DNA from: Chitinophaga sp.
Lineage (GTDB): Bacteria; Bacteroidota; Bacteroidia; Chitinophagales; Chitinophagaceae
NCBI RefSeq assembly: GCF_017745275.1
Contig: NZ_JAGHZS010000002.1
Location: forward strand, 421,859 to 485,858
Direction: 5' to 3'
DNA: 64,000 nt
Shown: positions 1 to 7,918 of the stretch, piece after piece
Numbering within the stretch: position 1 is the first letter of the stretch
How the letters are laid out: each line of letters starts with the position of its first letter
Made by a program: the position numbers and the translations under genes
The notes under the pieces: generated by a model
What the model was told of the DNA's origin: nothing
Database searches by the model: none
What the model saw: only the letters and a program-made list of their open reading frames with translations

Positions 1-1547
1 GGCCGGTGAATACCACTCATGGTAGCCAGTTCGTGTAAGCTGGCGCCGGGTAGCGCTTCTGATGCCGTGATTTTTTCTACTTCCGATAGTTGGGATACGT
101 TGTTGATATACGCGGTGGTTTGCTGCCGGCGGATAGAATCCATTACTTTACCTTGTCCGGATGGCACCCTGAGTATCAATGTCTGGTCGGTGCTGAGGCC
201 CAGGTCCTGGTGGCGCATATAAGACAGCTGTTTGAAAACAATGAGCGAGGCGGACAATACTATCAGGGCTGCCGCAAATTGACCTACTACCAACACTCTT
301 CTAAATAGCGTGCTTGCAGAAGAAGTAGTAAAAGATCTGCGTGTAACGCTGACAGGTTTCACCGCCGATAGCACCAGGGCGGGATATACCCCGGAGAGTA
401 TACAACTGAATACAAAAAGCGCCAGGGTGCTGAGCCAGAAGAAGGAGGACCGGAAGAAATCTGCCGTAACAGGACGTCCGGTCAGTTTTACATAGTAAGG
501 TAATAGTAGGACTATCAGTGCCAATGCAAGGGCAATGGCGATGGTGTTGGTTAATATAGTTTCTGTCATGAATTGTTTCACCAGTGATATTCTGGAAGAG
601 CCCAACGCTTTGCGCATTCCCGTTTCTTTGGTGCGGTCGGCGGCGCGGGCAGTGGTCAGATTTACATAGTTTACCGCGCCTGCCAGCAACACAAGTATGG
701 CAATCACCACCATAAACTGTACGGTTTTCAGGTCACCGTTTTCTTCCGGCTCGAACGATTTATGTGATAACAGGTGTATATCTTTCATGGGCTCCGCTTT
801 CATCTTGTTATCCTTTAGTTTTTCTTTGGCTACCTGCATCAACTTGTTGTTGAAGGCCGCGAGGCTGGCATGGGGGAGTAGTTGCACATAGGTATAGTTA
901 TTATTACCGTTCCAGCTTTCGGGATCAAGTCCTCTGCCAATCAGGGAGTTGAAAGAGATGAGCAGATCAAATTTCAAGTGAGTATTGGGTGGTACATCTT
1001 TAATAACACTGGTAATGGTATAGGTCCAATCGCCATCCCGGAGCAATTTTCCTACCGCAGGCTCGTTACCAAACATTTTTTTGGCGAGAGATTCCGTCAC
1101 CACGGCCTGGTTAGGTGCCGTGAGTGCTGTGGAGGGTTGTCCGGCTATAAAGTCATAGTTGAAAACGGTGAACATGGAATTATCTACCGCATATGTTTCT
1201 ACCTTGAAAACTTTTCCGTCGGCTTCCACGGTGGGAACTTCTTCCAGGTGTTCTACCCGCACATAATCCACTACTTCGGGAAATTGTTTTTTGATCAATG
1301 GCCCCAGTGGTGGATGTGTTTCGCAATCCGTCATTTCATATTCAGCACCTCTGTATCTATCGAGTGTAATGCGATAAATGTTATCGGCATTTTTGTAAAA
1401 GTTTTCATAGCTGTATTCAAACCGCGCATAATTGATGATAAACAAGAATGCTGCTGTTGCCAGTGCCAACCCCAGTATGTTGATGATAGCATAAAACTTA
1501 TCTTTTCTGAGATTGCGCCAGGATATTTTCAGGTAATTCAGAAACAT
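1..1547 (-). CDS. FtsX/MacB-type ABC transporter permease (3' end beyond window)
   Basis: The frame is open on the minus strand from an ATG at 1545-1547 to the window edge, giving about 515 residues of a protein usually near 790. The start reads MFLNYLKISWRNLRKDKFYA, the classic opening of Bacteroidota FtsX-like permeases, followed by a first membrane segment and a MacB_PCD periplasmic domain. Around residues 290-330 there is a membrane segment followed by the conserved stretch with RAADRTKETGMRKALGSSR, the signature of the first FtsX domain. Two further membrane helices follow, and the second half is cut off. These permeases work with a MacB/LolD-like ATPase to move lipoproteins, peptides or drugs across the envelope; no ATPase is visible here. 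The family call is firm, the substrate unknown. A longer antisense frame covering 882-1565 is a shadow. Confidence 0.9.
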   Translation of the reverse strand, partial: MFLNYLKISWRNLRKDKFYAIINILGLALATAAFLFIINYARFEYSYENFYKNADNIYRITLDRYRGAEYEMTDCETHPPLGPLIKKQFPEVVDYVRVEHLEEVPTVEADGKVFKVETYAVDNSMFTVFNYDFIAGQPSTALTAPNQAVVTESLAKKMFGNEPAVGKLLRDGDWTYTITSVIKDVPPNTHLKFDLLISFNSLIGRGLDPESWNGNNNYTYVQLLPHASLAAFNNKLMQVAKEKLKDNKMKAEPMKDIHLLSHKSFEPEENGDLKTVQFMVVIAILVLLAGAVNYVNLTTARAADRTKETGMRKALGSSRISLVKQFMTETILTNTIAIALALALIVLLLPYYVKLTGRPVTADFFRSSFFWLSTLALFVFSCILSGVYPALVLSAVKPVSVTRRSFTTSSASTLFRRVLVVGQFAAALIVLSASLIVFKQLSYMRHQDLGLSTDQTLILRVPSGQGKVMDSIRRQQTTAYINNVSQLSEVEKITASEALPGASLHELATMSGIHR

Positions 1548-1648
1548 ATTTCGGTAGTTTGGTAAACTGCCGTTCCGGGTCACAAGAAGGTTGCCATTTA
1601 ATGGTGCCGCTGTCATAGGGTGTTTCCCGGGAGCGGCATTATCCGGGA

Positions 1649-1675
1649 TGTCCGGAAACGGACATTTTTGTCCGG
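1649..1675. promoter_or_regulatory. Three-armed GTCCG repeat, candidate operator
   Basis: TGTCCGG occurs at 1649-1655 and again at 1669-1675, a 20-bp period, with an inverted copy CGGACA (1659-1664) between them. The middle arm can pair with either flanking arm: 1650-1654 with 1659-1663, or 1659-1664 with 1669-1674. The site lies in the divergent gap between the FtsX permease and the AI-2E transporter. A weak -7-like TTATTTCG at 1702-1709 lies on the plus strand. A regulator binding site is inferred. Confidence 0.35.
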
Positions 1676-1826
1676 TATCGGCAGTTGCCCGAATATATTA
1701 ATTATTTCGGGAGAAAGGAAGCCGGCACGGTGTGTCTTTTGTTTCAAATGAGGGCATATGCTGCTTAACTAAGGAAGGAGTGTTATATTTATAGGGTAAG
1801 CCCATTTGTTGTTAAAAATTTATGGT

Positions 1827-2912
1827 ATGAACAATCACCTCCGGCCGGCTTCCAGAAATATGATTGAGTCTATACTCGTACTGCTGTTGCTGTTGGCTTT
1901 GCTGTTAGCGCTGTACCAAGTATTGCATTTATTTTTTGGTGTACTCACTTTTGCATTGATCTTTTCTGTTTCTTTTTATCCGCTGTTTGAGCGCATGGTG
2001 CGGTGGTTGGGCGGGCGGCGCAAATTAACAGCTACCATATACGCCATTGTAGTAGTCGGGATCATTGCGTTGCCGGTCACTTATATTGTGGCGGAAATGA
2101 GCTCGCATGTCCGGGAATCGCTGCACTGGATCCGGGATGTGAAAGACAACGGACTGCCGCCATTGCCGGCATGGGTGGTGAATGCGCCTTATATTGGTGC
2201 AGAGATCAGTACGTTCTGGCAGCATCTGCAGGATAGTCCCAAGGAAACCTTAAACTCGCATGAGCAGCCGGTACGGATGGTGTTAAACCACGTGGTGAGC
2301 AGTGGTTTCGGTATTATTGGCACCGCCGTGCAGTTGATTATTGGCATTGTGGTATCGGCATTTTTCCTGGTAAGCGGTGAAAAAGCGGTGCGGCCTATTC
2401 GCGCGGCAGTGGAACATCTGCTGGGACGCAAGGATGGAAGCGATTTGCTGAACGCCACCACCATGGCGGTGAAAGGTGTATCTATCGGTGTAATGGGCAC
2501 CGCATTTATTACCGCTATTGTGGCCTGGATTGGCCTGGCCATTGCCGGGATTCCCTTTGCATTAGGACTGGCAGCCCTGATCTTTTTCCTGGTGGTCATA
2601 CAAATAGGACCACTGGTGGTATGGGTACCACTCACCATATGGATGGCTACACAGGGGCATCCGGGCATGACACTTTTCCTGGCGATATATGGTGCCGGTA
2701 TCCTGATCGGCGAGGCTATCCTGAAACCGGTGCTGATCGCCAAAAGCGGCAAGCTGCCCTTCCTGGTACTGTTTATCGGTGTGATAGGTGGTGTGGCGGC
2801 ATGGGGATTTACCGGCATGTTTAAAGGCGCTATCATTGTATCTGTATTCTATACTATTTTCAATTCATGGCTGGAACGTAAAGATGGTCCGCATGGGGCA
2901 GAAAATAGATAG
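1827..2912 (+). CDS. AI-2E family transporter (UPF0118/PerM-like)
   Basis: About 361 residues, the normal length of the AI-2E transporter family (TqsA/PerM/YdiK). N-terminal paired membrane helices (roughly residues 10-60) are followed by a third helix, a soluble amphipathic stretch (about 90-150), and a helix-rich C-terminal half whose conserved region includes PFALGLAALIFFLVVIQIGP. Members export autoinducer-2 or act as ion/proton-coupled transporters; the substrate cannot be told from sequence. I chose the ATG at 1827; a TTG at 1806 in the same frame would add seven residues unlike the family. The gene stands alone, divergent from the FtsX permease and 30 bp before the next gene. Confidence 0.85.
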   Translation: MNNHLRPASRNMIESILVLLLLLALLLALYQVLHLFFGVLTFALIFSVSFYPLFERMVRWLGGRRKLTATIYAIVVVGIIALPVTYIVAEMSSHVRESLHWIRDVKDNGLPPLPAWVVNAPYIGAEISTFWQHLQDSPKETLNSHEQPVRMVLNHVVSSGFGIIGTAVQLIIGIVVSAFFLVSGEKAVRPIRAAVEHLLGRKDGSDLLNATTMAVKGVSIGVMGTAFITAIVAWIGLAIAGIPFALGLAALIFFLVVIQIGPLVVWVPLTIWMATQGHPGMTLFLAIYGAGILIGEAILKPVLIAKSGKLPFLVLFIGVIGGVAAWGFTGMFKGAIIVSVFYTIFNSWLERKDGPHGAENR

Positions 2913-2920
2913 TAACTTTG
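2913..2920 (+). promoter_or_regulatory. -7 box TAACTTTG of the 2943 gene
   Basis: TAACTTTG matches the Bacteroidota primary-sigma -7 consensus TAnnTTTG and lies 22 bp before the ATG at 2943. No clear TTTG -33 box is seen at the expected distance. Confidence 0.45.
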
Positions 2921-2942
2921 CCGCATATCCGAAACGTATCAT

Positions 2943-3425
2943 ATGAAAGCTGCGACTATCAGCGAAATAAAGAAGGAACTGAGCACGCTGGCACCGGCGG
3001 AGTTGTCGGCCCTCTGTTTGCGACTGGCAAAATATAAAAACGATAACAAAGAACTGCTGACCTACCTGTTGTTCGAAGCACACAATGAACAGGGATATGT
3101 AGATGCCGTAAAAGTGGAGATAGACAACGGGTTTACGGAGATGGCCGGCGATAAATTATACCATGCCAAAAAGCGCCTGAGGAAAATATTGCGGATCACG
3201 AATAAGCATATACGTTATACCGGCTCCAAACAGGCAGAGGCAGAATTGCTGATTTATTTCTGTACTAAAATGAAACAGGCAGGTTTATTATCTTCCTATA
3301 GTATACAATTAAATAACCTCTATGAGCAACAGTTGAAGAAAATAGCGAAGGTAATTGCCGCGCAGCACGAGGACCTGCAATACGACTACCAGCGCCAGCT
3401 GGACCGGCTCACGGGAAAGGACTAA
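2943..3425 (+). CDS. Conserved hypothetical protein, helical
   Basis: 160 residues, no signal peptide or membrane segment, strongly charged and apparently all-helical, with many Lys, Glu and Leu. I recognise the general type (a Bacteroidota-restricted small cytoplasmic protein) but no domain with a known function. Its 3' end overlaps the 3' end of the convergent HxlR gene by 17 bp. A good -7 box lies just upstream, so it probably has its own promoter. Confidence 0.75.
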   Translation: MKAATISEIKKELSTLAPAELSALCLRLAKYKNDNKELLTYLLFEAHNEQGYVDAVKVEIDNGFTEMAGDKLYHAKKRLRKILRITNKHIRYTGSKQAEAELLIYFCTKMKQAGLLSSYSIQLNNLYEQQLKKIAKVIAAQHEDLQYDYQRQLDRLTGKD

Positions 3426-3795
3426 CCTGTTCCATATCAGCGCTGGCATGTGTCACCATATCTGTTTTACCCCATTTCCATAATAGCTGGAACACTGCCC
3501 GGAGTGATTCGCCGCGCGCAGTTAAACAATATTCTACTTTCAGCATCGCTGTTTCATGAGAGATGCGTTCTACCAGCTCCCGCCGCTCCAGTTCCTTCAA
3601 TTCGGCGGTGAGCATACGTTCTGTAATTATAGGAATGGCTTTTTTAATATCGCTGTAGCGGCATATGCCGGAAAACAGCTGATGTAATATCATGGGCTTC
3701 CATCGTCCTTCTATTAAAGCTAAAGTATACGAAATAGGGCAGGAAGCAATGATCTTTTGGCGGTTTTCGAAGTTGGTAGATTGCGTTTTTCTCAT
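3409..3795 (-). CDS. HxlR-family winged-helix transcriptional regulator
   Basis: About 129 residues from the ATG at 3795 (MRKTQSTNFENRQK). The frame continues upstream to 3861, but the extra 22 residues are not family-like. The body has the HxlR pattern: a Cys near the N-terminus (ASCPISYTLALIEGRWKPMI), then a helix-turn-helix and wing with ITERMLTAELKELERRELV. HxlR proteins are dimeric repressors or activators, often of a divergent redox gene and often sensing electrophiles through the N-terminal Cys. Here the divergent neighbour is an MDR dehydrogenase, the expected arrangement. That it regulates the dehydrogenase is inferred from this layout. Confidence 0.88.
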   Translation of the reverse strand: MRKTQSTNFENRQKIIASCPISYTLALIEGRWKPMILHQLFSGICRYSDIKKAIPIITERMLTAELKELERRELVERISHETAMLKVEYCLTARGESLRAVFQLLWKWGKTDMVTHASADMEQVSPFP

Positions 3796-3911
3796 AGGGT
3801 AATTTTTAGACTTTAACCAGATGCTTACATTTTTGTTCGTTCTTGTAAAAGTAACGATCACTGGCGACTTTTGTATGATTGTTCACGATGGATAAACGAT
3901 AAAAATAAGAT

Positions 3912-4925
3912 ATGAAAAGTTACCACATAAATTTAGGTGCAGGATTAGAAGGCTTAACCCTTAAAGAACAGGCTATCCCGGTTCCCGGCCCGCGGGAAGT
4001 CCTCATCCGGGTGAAAGCGAGTTCGCTCAACTACCGCGAAATCATGATACTCAAAGGATTTTATCCATTACCGGTAAAAACGGACGTGATCCCATTATGC
4101 GATGGCGCCGGGGAAGTGGTGGCTGTTGGTAGTGCCGTGACGACCCTTAAAACGGGGGATCGGGTAATGGCGCAGGTATTTCCCGAATGGCAGGATGGGG
4201 CTTTCAGTATGGAGTATGCCACACAGCTGGGAGGATCAAAGGATGGTATGCTCGCGGAATACGTGGTATTGCCGGAGCAGGCACTGTTACTTATGCCCCC
4301 GCATTTATCCTATACAGAGGCTGCTGCTATTCCGTGTGCGGGCTTAACTGCATGGAACGCACTCAGTGGTGGTCGTGGACTGGTGGCCGGTGAAACTGTG
4401 CTGACATTGGGTTCCGGCGGAGTGTCGTTGTTTGCATTACAATTGGCAAAAGCAGCAGGCGCCCGGGTAATAGCCACTACGTCCACTACAGAAAAGGCCG
4501 CGAAGTTAAAAGCGTTAGGTGCGGATGAAGTAATTAACTACCAACAGCAGCCCGACTGGCACAAGGTGGTACGTGAATACACCGGAGGAAAAGGCGTAGA
4601 TCATGTAATTGAAGTAGGTGGAGGAACAACGGAGCAATCTATCCGTTCAACGGCTATCAATGGGGAAGTGGCCGTAATAGGTGGTGTAGCTGACGGCGCT
4701 ACGCTGGTGGATATTAACCTTGTAAAGTATGGTATGGTAAACATCATCCCTGTAGCCATTGGCAGTAAAGCGCAGTTTACTGCCCTGAACAAAGTGATCG
4801 CTGCCAGCAAGCTGCAGCCGGTGATCGACCGGGTGTTTGACTTTCAGGAAGCGCCGGAGGCATTTAGCTATTATATGCAGGGGAAATATTTTGGCAAAAT
4901 CGTCATAGATCATTCGGGGTTGTAA
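3912..4925 (+). CDS. Zinc-independent MDR alcohol dehydrogenase / quinone reductase-like
   Basis: 337 residues, full length for the medium-chain dehydrogenase/reductase superfamily. The N-terminal GroES-like domain (about 1-125) includes LCDGAGEVVAVG. The Rossmann domain carries VLTLGSGGVSLFALQLAKAAGA, the dinucleotide-binding turn, at roughly residues 160-185. The Cys cluster of the structural zinc is absent, so it probably belongs to the zinc-free NADPH:quinone or enoyl reductase branch. The substrate is unknown. It is divergent from the HxlR regulator across a gap of about 115 bp. Confidence 0.88.
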   Translation: MKSYHINLGAGLEGLTLKEQAIPVPGPREVLIRVKASSLNYREIMILKGFYPLPVKTDVIPLCDGAGEVVAVGSAVTTLKTGDRVMAQVFPEWQDGAFSMEYATQLGGSKDGMLAEYVVLPEQALLLMPPHLSYTEAAAIPCAGLTAWNALSGGRGLVAGETVLTLGSGGVSLFALQLAKAAGARVIATTSTTEKAAKLKALGADEVINYQQQPDWHKVVREYTGGKGVDHVIEVGGGTTEQSIRSTAINGEVAVIGGVADGATLVDINLVKYGMVNIIPVAIGSKAQFTALNKVIAASKLQPVIDRVFDFQEAPEAFSYYMQGKYFGKIVIDHSGL

Positions 4926-4965
4926 TAGTTGTGATATAGAAAAACAGGATTGTTACGGCTGCTTA

Positions 4966-4996
4966 TTTGTTTCCTTCGCAGGAAAATTATACTTTG
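4966..4996 (+). promoter_or_regulatory. Promoter of the GNAT gene
   Basis: TTTG at 4966-4969, a 19-bp spacer, then ATACTTTG at 4989-4996. This fits the Bacteroidota -33/-7 pattern with one mismatch. The ATG follows 25 bp downstream at 5022. Confidence 0.5.
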
Positions 4997-5021
4997 TAAG
5001 GAGTCGTAATAACCTGTTTGC

Positions 5022-5534
5022 ATGAAAGTTCTATTTGAAACGCCGCGGTTACAGTTGCGCACCTTCGCAGCTACCGATGATACCTTCGTATTGGAATTGC
5101 TGAATACTCCTACCTGGCTGCAATACATCGGCGATCGGCAAGTGAAAACGCTGGCGGATGCGCAACGCTATATCATGAACAACCTGTTACGCCTATACGC
5201 AGAACAAGGATATGGCGCCTGGGTAGTAGTACTGAAAGAAACGGGGCAACCTATCGGCATTTGCGGATTGTTTAAGAGAAGATACCTGGAACAACCCGAT
5301 CTGGGCTTTGCATTTTTGCCGGAAGCAGAAGGGCATGGTTATGCGTATGAAGCTGCTACCGCTACGATGGAGTATACAAAGCAACAACTCGAATTGCCCA
5401 GGTTGTTTGCTATTACGCAGCCGGGCAATCACCGGTCAGTGCGACTGCTGGAGCGCTCCGGATTTACATTACAGGGCACTATTCAGCCTCCGGGAGAAAC
5501 AATGGAGCTGATGTTGTTTGATATTAGCTTTTAG
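5022..5534 (+). CDS. GNAT N-acetyltransferase (RimJ/RimL type)
   Basis: 170 residues covering a single acetyltransferase domain. The N-terminus FETPRLQLRTFAATDDTFVL and the later PDLGFAFLPEAEGHGYAYEA and GNHRSVRLLERSGF are the hallmarks of the Acetyltransf_3/RimJ-RimL group. It transfers acetyl from acetyl-CoA to an amino group on a protein or small molecule; the substrate is not predictable. Its stop codon TAG (5532-5534) lies inside the left arm of the long palindrome at 5524-5633, so the last residues Ser-Phe and the stop are encoded by the repeat. Confidence 0.9.
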   Translation: MKVLFETPRLQLRTFAATDDTFVLELLNTPTWLQYIGDRQVKTLADAQRYIMNNLLRLYAEQGYGAWVVVLKETGQPIGICGLFKRRYLEQPDLGFAFLPEAEGHGYAYEAATATMEYTKQQLELPRLFAITQPGNHRSVRLLERSGFTLQGTIQPPGETMELMLFDISF

Positions 5535-5633
5535 CCATTAGCTTCTAGCTTCTAGCAAAATGCAGCGAAGACTATATATGTTAATCATTCGCTGCATTTT
5601 GCTAGAAGCTAGAAGCTAATGGCTAAAAGCTAA
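5524..5633. terminator. 46-bp perfect hairpin of TAG heptamers, bidirectional terminator
   Basis: The left arm 5524-5569 pairs without mismatch with the right arm 5588-5633 around an 18-base loop. The outer part of each arm is a tandem heptamer (YTAGCTT-like) that places TAG at 5525, 5532, 5539, 5546 and 5553. The right arm mirrors this for the minus strand. It contains the stop codons of both convergent genes (5532 plus, 5630 minus). The inner core carries AAAATGCAGCGAA. A related hairpin occurs at 14.5 kb. Bidirectional termination is inferred. Confidence 0.75.
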
Positions 5634-5953
5634 AAGCTATTCCTACGCCGTTTGTATAACGACAACACTTTATTCATCACGAGGTAAATCAGGGAGCCGA
5701 TGCACAGCACCACAAGTCCTGTACGCAGCCAGGTGGCGGCGGTTACAGACAATCCGATGCCGGTACCCAGGGCTACATAAGCAGCCAGACATATGGGGCA
5801 CTTCGGCAACAATGCGAGTGTTATGCCCGGTAAAAGCCATCGCACAGTTTTAACGATACGTTGCCGGAATGTCAGCGGACCTGTGGGGTGTGCAACCGTT
5901 GTTTTGTGGGAAGAGCTGCCCGTAGCGCTTCCGCACGAACAATTCGTTTTCAT
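5630..5953 (-). CDS. Small membrane protein with CPxC motif
   Basis: 107 residues. The N-terminus is Cys/Ser/Thr rich (MKTNCSCGSATGSSSHK), followed by two or three membrane helices. The first ends with the motif LLPKCPICLAAYVALGTGIG; the last is VVLCIGSLIYLVMNKVL. CPxC membrane proteins of this size resemble MerC/MerT-like metal or thiol proteins, but the resemblance is too weak to assign transport. The ATG overlaps the TGA of the upstream DUF899 gene (ATGA at 5950-5953), so the two are probably translationally coupled and functionally linked. The stop lies inside the palindrome at 5524-5633. Confidence 0.72.
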   Translation of the reverse strand: MKTNCSCGSATGSSSHKTTVAHPTGPLTFRQRIVKTVRWLLPGITLALLPKCPICLAAYVALGTGIGLSVTAATWLRTGLVVLCIGSLIYLVMNKVLSLYKRRRNSF

Positions 5954-6798
5954 GACGCATGTTCTTCCCCGCTGCAGCAGGAGCCAGGTTTTTCATCTGC
6001 ATGATACCTGCCAGTATCATCTACATAGCCTTTCTCATCGTATTTATCATGGTGACGCACCCACGACGTGAGCCCGCCATTTTGATCTGTTTCATTACGG
6101 CCCAGTGGCGCAATATCCAGGTAATTGTAAGCTACCAGTTGTAATTCGCCACCACGGGCATAGGTTGAATAAGTATGGTAGATATTACCCTCTTCATCTT
6201 TATAAAAAACACTCAACCCCGGAAGATCCTCTACATGGGTAGGTAAATTCTCCAGGATGCCATAGTTGAAATATACCTTTCCGCTTTCCAGTTCTTCCTT
6301 GTGGAAGGATACGTGGTAGTCGTAGTTGAAATCACTATTCCCGGAAGATACCCATCTGAATTGCCAGCCCATACGCTTTCTAAAGGCTTCCAATACAGGG
6401 ATCGATGCTCTTGACACCACTACCAGCGATACATCGTGATGCTCCAGGTGAGTTAATACACCGTTGATAGAGTCAGCAGAAAAAGAACAGCCTACACAAC
6501 CGATTTTTTCATGAGGGCCGAACATAAAATGTTGTATGATCAACTGGCTGCGGCCATCAAAAAGATCAGATAAAGTGACTTTACCATTGGGGCTATCAAA
6601 AACATATTCTTTCTCTACTCTTTCCCAGGGCAGTGCCATACGTTCCCGGGTGAGCTCATCACGTAAACGCGTATACTGCTTTTCTTTTTCCAGGAATTTT
6701 ATCCTGGCGGCTTTCCATTCTTCAGGAGAAACTATTTTGTGTGGGAGACCGGGTTCAACTATGGATGGTTTAAAACCAGTCGTTACGTTTGTACTCAT
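5950..6798 (-). CDS. DUF899 thioredoxin-like protein
   Basis: 282 residues with the features of the DUF899 family: the N-terminal EEWKAARIKFLEKEKQYTRL helix, a thioredoxin-like core with C101-x-x-C104 in HEKIGCVGCSFSADS, and the late PGLSVFYKDEEGNIYHTYS. A Cys-Cys pair stands near the C-terminus. The family is uncharacterised but thioredoxin-like, so a thiol redox role is plausible. It is divergent from a GlxA-type regulator and overlaps the CPxC membrane protein by four bases. The two cysteine-rich products together suggest a redox or metal-stress pair, an inference from context. Confidence 0.87.
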   Translation of the reverse strand: MSTNVTTGFKPSIVEPGLPHKIVSPEEWKAARIKFLEKEKQYTRLRDELTRERMALPWERVEKEYVFDSPNGKVTLSDLFDGRSQLIIQHFMFGPHEKIGCVGCSFSADSINGVLTHLEHHDVSLVVVSRASIPVLEAFRKRMGWQFRWVSSGNSDFNYDYHVSFHKEELESGKVYFNYGILENLPTHVEDLPGLSVFYKDEEGNIYHTYSTYARGGELQLVAYNYLDIAPLGRNETDQNGGLTSWVRHHDKYDEKGYVDDTGRYHADEKPGSCCSGEEHAS

Positions 6799-6847
6799 GA
6801 TTTTATATTTTAGGTCTTACAAATGTCTACTCTTCCGCTCACACTTC

Positions 6848-6863
6848 GCGTGTGCAAACACGC
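6848..6863. promoter_or_regulatory. Inverted repeat GCGTGT-N4-ACACGC, candidate operator
   Basis: A perfect inverted repeat lies between the divergent DUF899 and GlxA-type regulator genes, 36 bp upstream of the regulator's -7 box. Autoregulation or control of the DUF899 gene is inferred from position. Confidence 0.4.
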
Positions 6864-6878
6864 CTAATTTGGGGGGCA

Positions 6879-6906
6879 TTTGTGCCATTAAAATCCGTTA
6901 CTTTTG
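6879..6906 (+). promoter_or_regulatory. Promoter of the GlxA-type regulator
   Basis: TTTG at 6879-6882 and a perfect TAnnTTTG box, TACTTTTG, at 6899-6906 (spacer 16, a little short). The expected start of transcription near 6913 lies downstream of the in-frame ATG at 6852, so translation must begin at 6930. Confidence 0.55.
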
Positions 6907-6929
6907 TACCAGATCATACCTTTTTTACC

Positions 6930-7916
6930 ATGAAAACAGTTTCTCTGCTGATTTATGAAGATGCCGTTTTATCCTGTGTGTCTGGCGCTATGGATATGCT
7001 GATAGGCGTAAACCGGTACCTGGCGCAGATTGGAAAGGAGCCTGCTTTTAATGTAGAGCTGGTTAGTGAAAAAGTGAAGAACATCCAACTGCAGCTCCCG
7101 GCGCAGTTTATCTGTTACAAAACCATCGATGAAGTAACGCATACCGATCTTATTGTGGCGCCTGCATTTGCGGGTGAACCGGATGCCGTATTACGCAAAA
7201 ACAGCGCATTGGTGGATTGGCTGGCTACCATGCACGCCAGGGGCACAGAAGTAGCCAGCTTATGCCTGGGCAGTTATTTCCTGGCTGAAGCAGGGCTGCT
7301 GAAAGGTAAGTCCTGCACCTCGCATTGGATGGCGCTGGAAGATATGCGCAATCGCTATCCGGATATCACCATCCTGCCGGATAAGGTAATGACAGACCAG
7401 GAAGGTATCTACACCAGTGGTGGTGCTTTCATCTCCTTAAACCTGGTGTTATACCTGATTGAAAAATTCTGTGGCCGCGATGCCAGCATCTGGACCAGCA
7501 AAATGTTTTCGATTGATATGGACCGGGTGAACCAATCTCATTTCGCGGTTTTCCAGGGACAACGGCAACATGAAGACGAGGAGATCCTGAAAGCCCAGGC
7601 CTACATTGAAGCACATTACGATCAGCAAATTTCTGTTGAGCAAATTGCAGGGCAGGCCAATATGAGCAAACGCAATTTTATACGCCGGTTTAAAGTGGCT
7701 ACACAAAATACACCACTGGAATACCTGCAGCGCGTGAAAATAGAATCCGCTAAAAAAGAACTGGAGAAAAATTCCCAGAACATCAGCACGCTGATGTATA
7801 ACGCCGGTTACAACGATCTCAAAACATTCCGGCAGGTGTTTAAACGAATTACCGGCCTCACGCCACAGGAGTACCGCCGGAAGTATTGCCGGTCGGTATC
7901 TGAGCTGAGTAATTGA
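6930..7916 (+). CDS. GlxA-type AraC-family transcriptional regulator (DJ-1/PfpI + HTH)
   Basis: About 328 residues. The N-terminal half is a DJ-1/PfpI amidotransferase-like domain starting MKTVSLLIYEDAVLSCVSGA, with the elbow motif EVASLCLGSYFLAEAGLLKG. The C-terminal 100 residues are an AraC double helix-turn-helix, with QISVEQIAGQANMSKRNFIR and a second HTH with TPQEYRRKY. The start at 6930 is set by the promoter at 6879-6906; the frame extends to 6852 but that ATG is upstream of the likely transcript start. GlxA-type regulators control small-molecule or redox responses, and the divergent DUF899/CPxC pair is a plausible target. Confidence 0.9.
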   Translation: MKTVSLLIYEDAVLSCVSGAMDMLIGVNRYLAQIGKEPAFNVELVSEKVKNIQLQLPAQFICYKTIDEVTHTDLIVAPAFAGEPDAVLRKNSALVDWLATMHARGTEVASLCLGSYFLAEAGLLKGKSCTSHWMALEDMRNRYPDITILPDKVMTDQEGIYTSGGAFISLNLVLYLIEKFCGRDASIWTSKMFSIDMDRVNQSHFAVFQGQRQHEDEEILKAQAYIEAHYDQQISVEQIAGQANMSKRNFIRRFKVATQNTPLEYLQRVKIESAKKELEKNSQNISTLMYNAGYNDLKTFRQVFKRITGLTPQEYRRKYCRSVSELSN

Positions 7917-7918
7917 GG

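Noticed and set aside
882..1565. 227-residue plus-strand open frame
   Set aside because: It is antisense to the clear FtsX permease frame that covers the same bases; its composition is not protein-like and it has no homology that I recognise.
2189..2836. 215-residue minus-strand open frame
   Set aside because: Antisense shadow of the AI-2E transporter; Pro/Ser/Ile-rich translation typical of reading a membrane-protein gene backwards.
6536..6958. 140-residue plus-strand open frame across the divergent gap
   Set aside because: It overlaps the DUF899 gene antisense and the promoter of the GlxA-type regulator.
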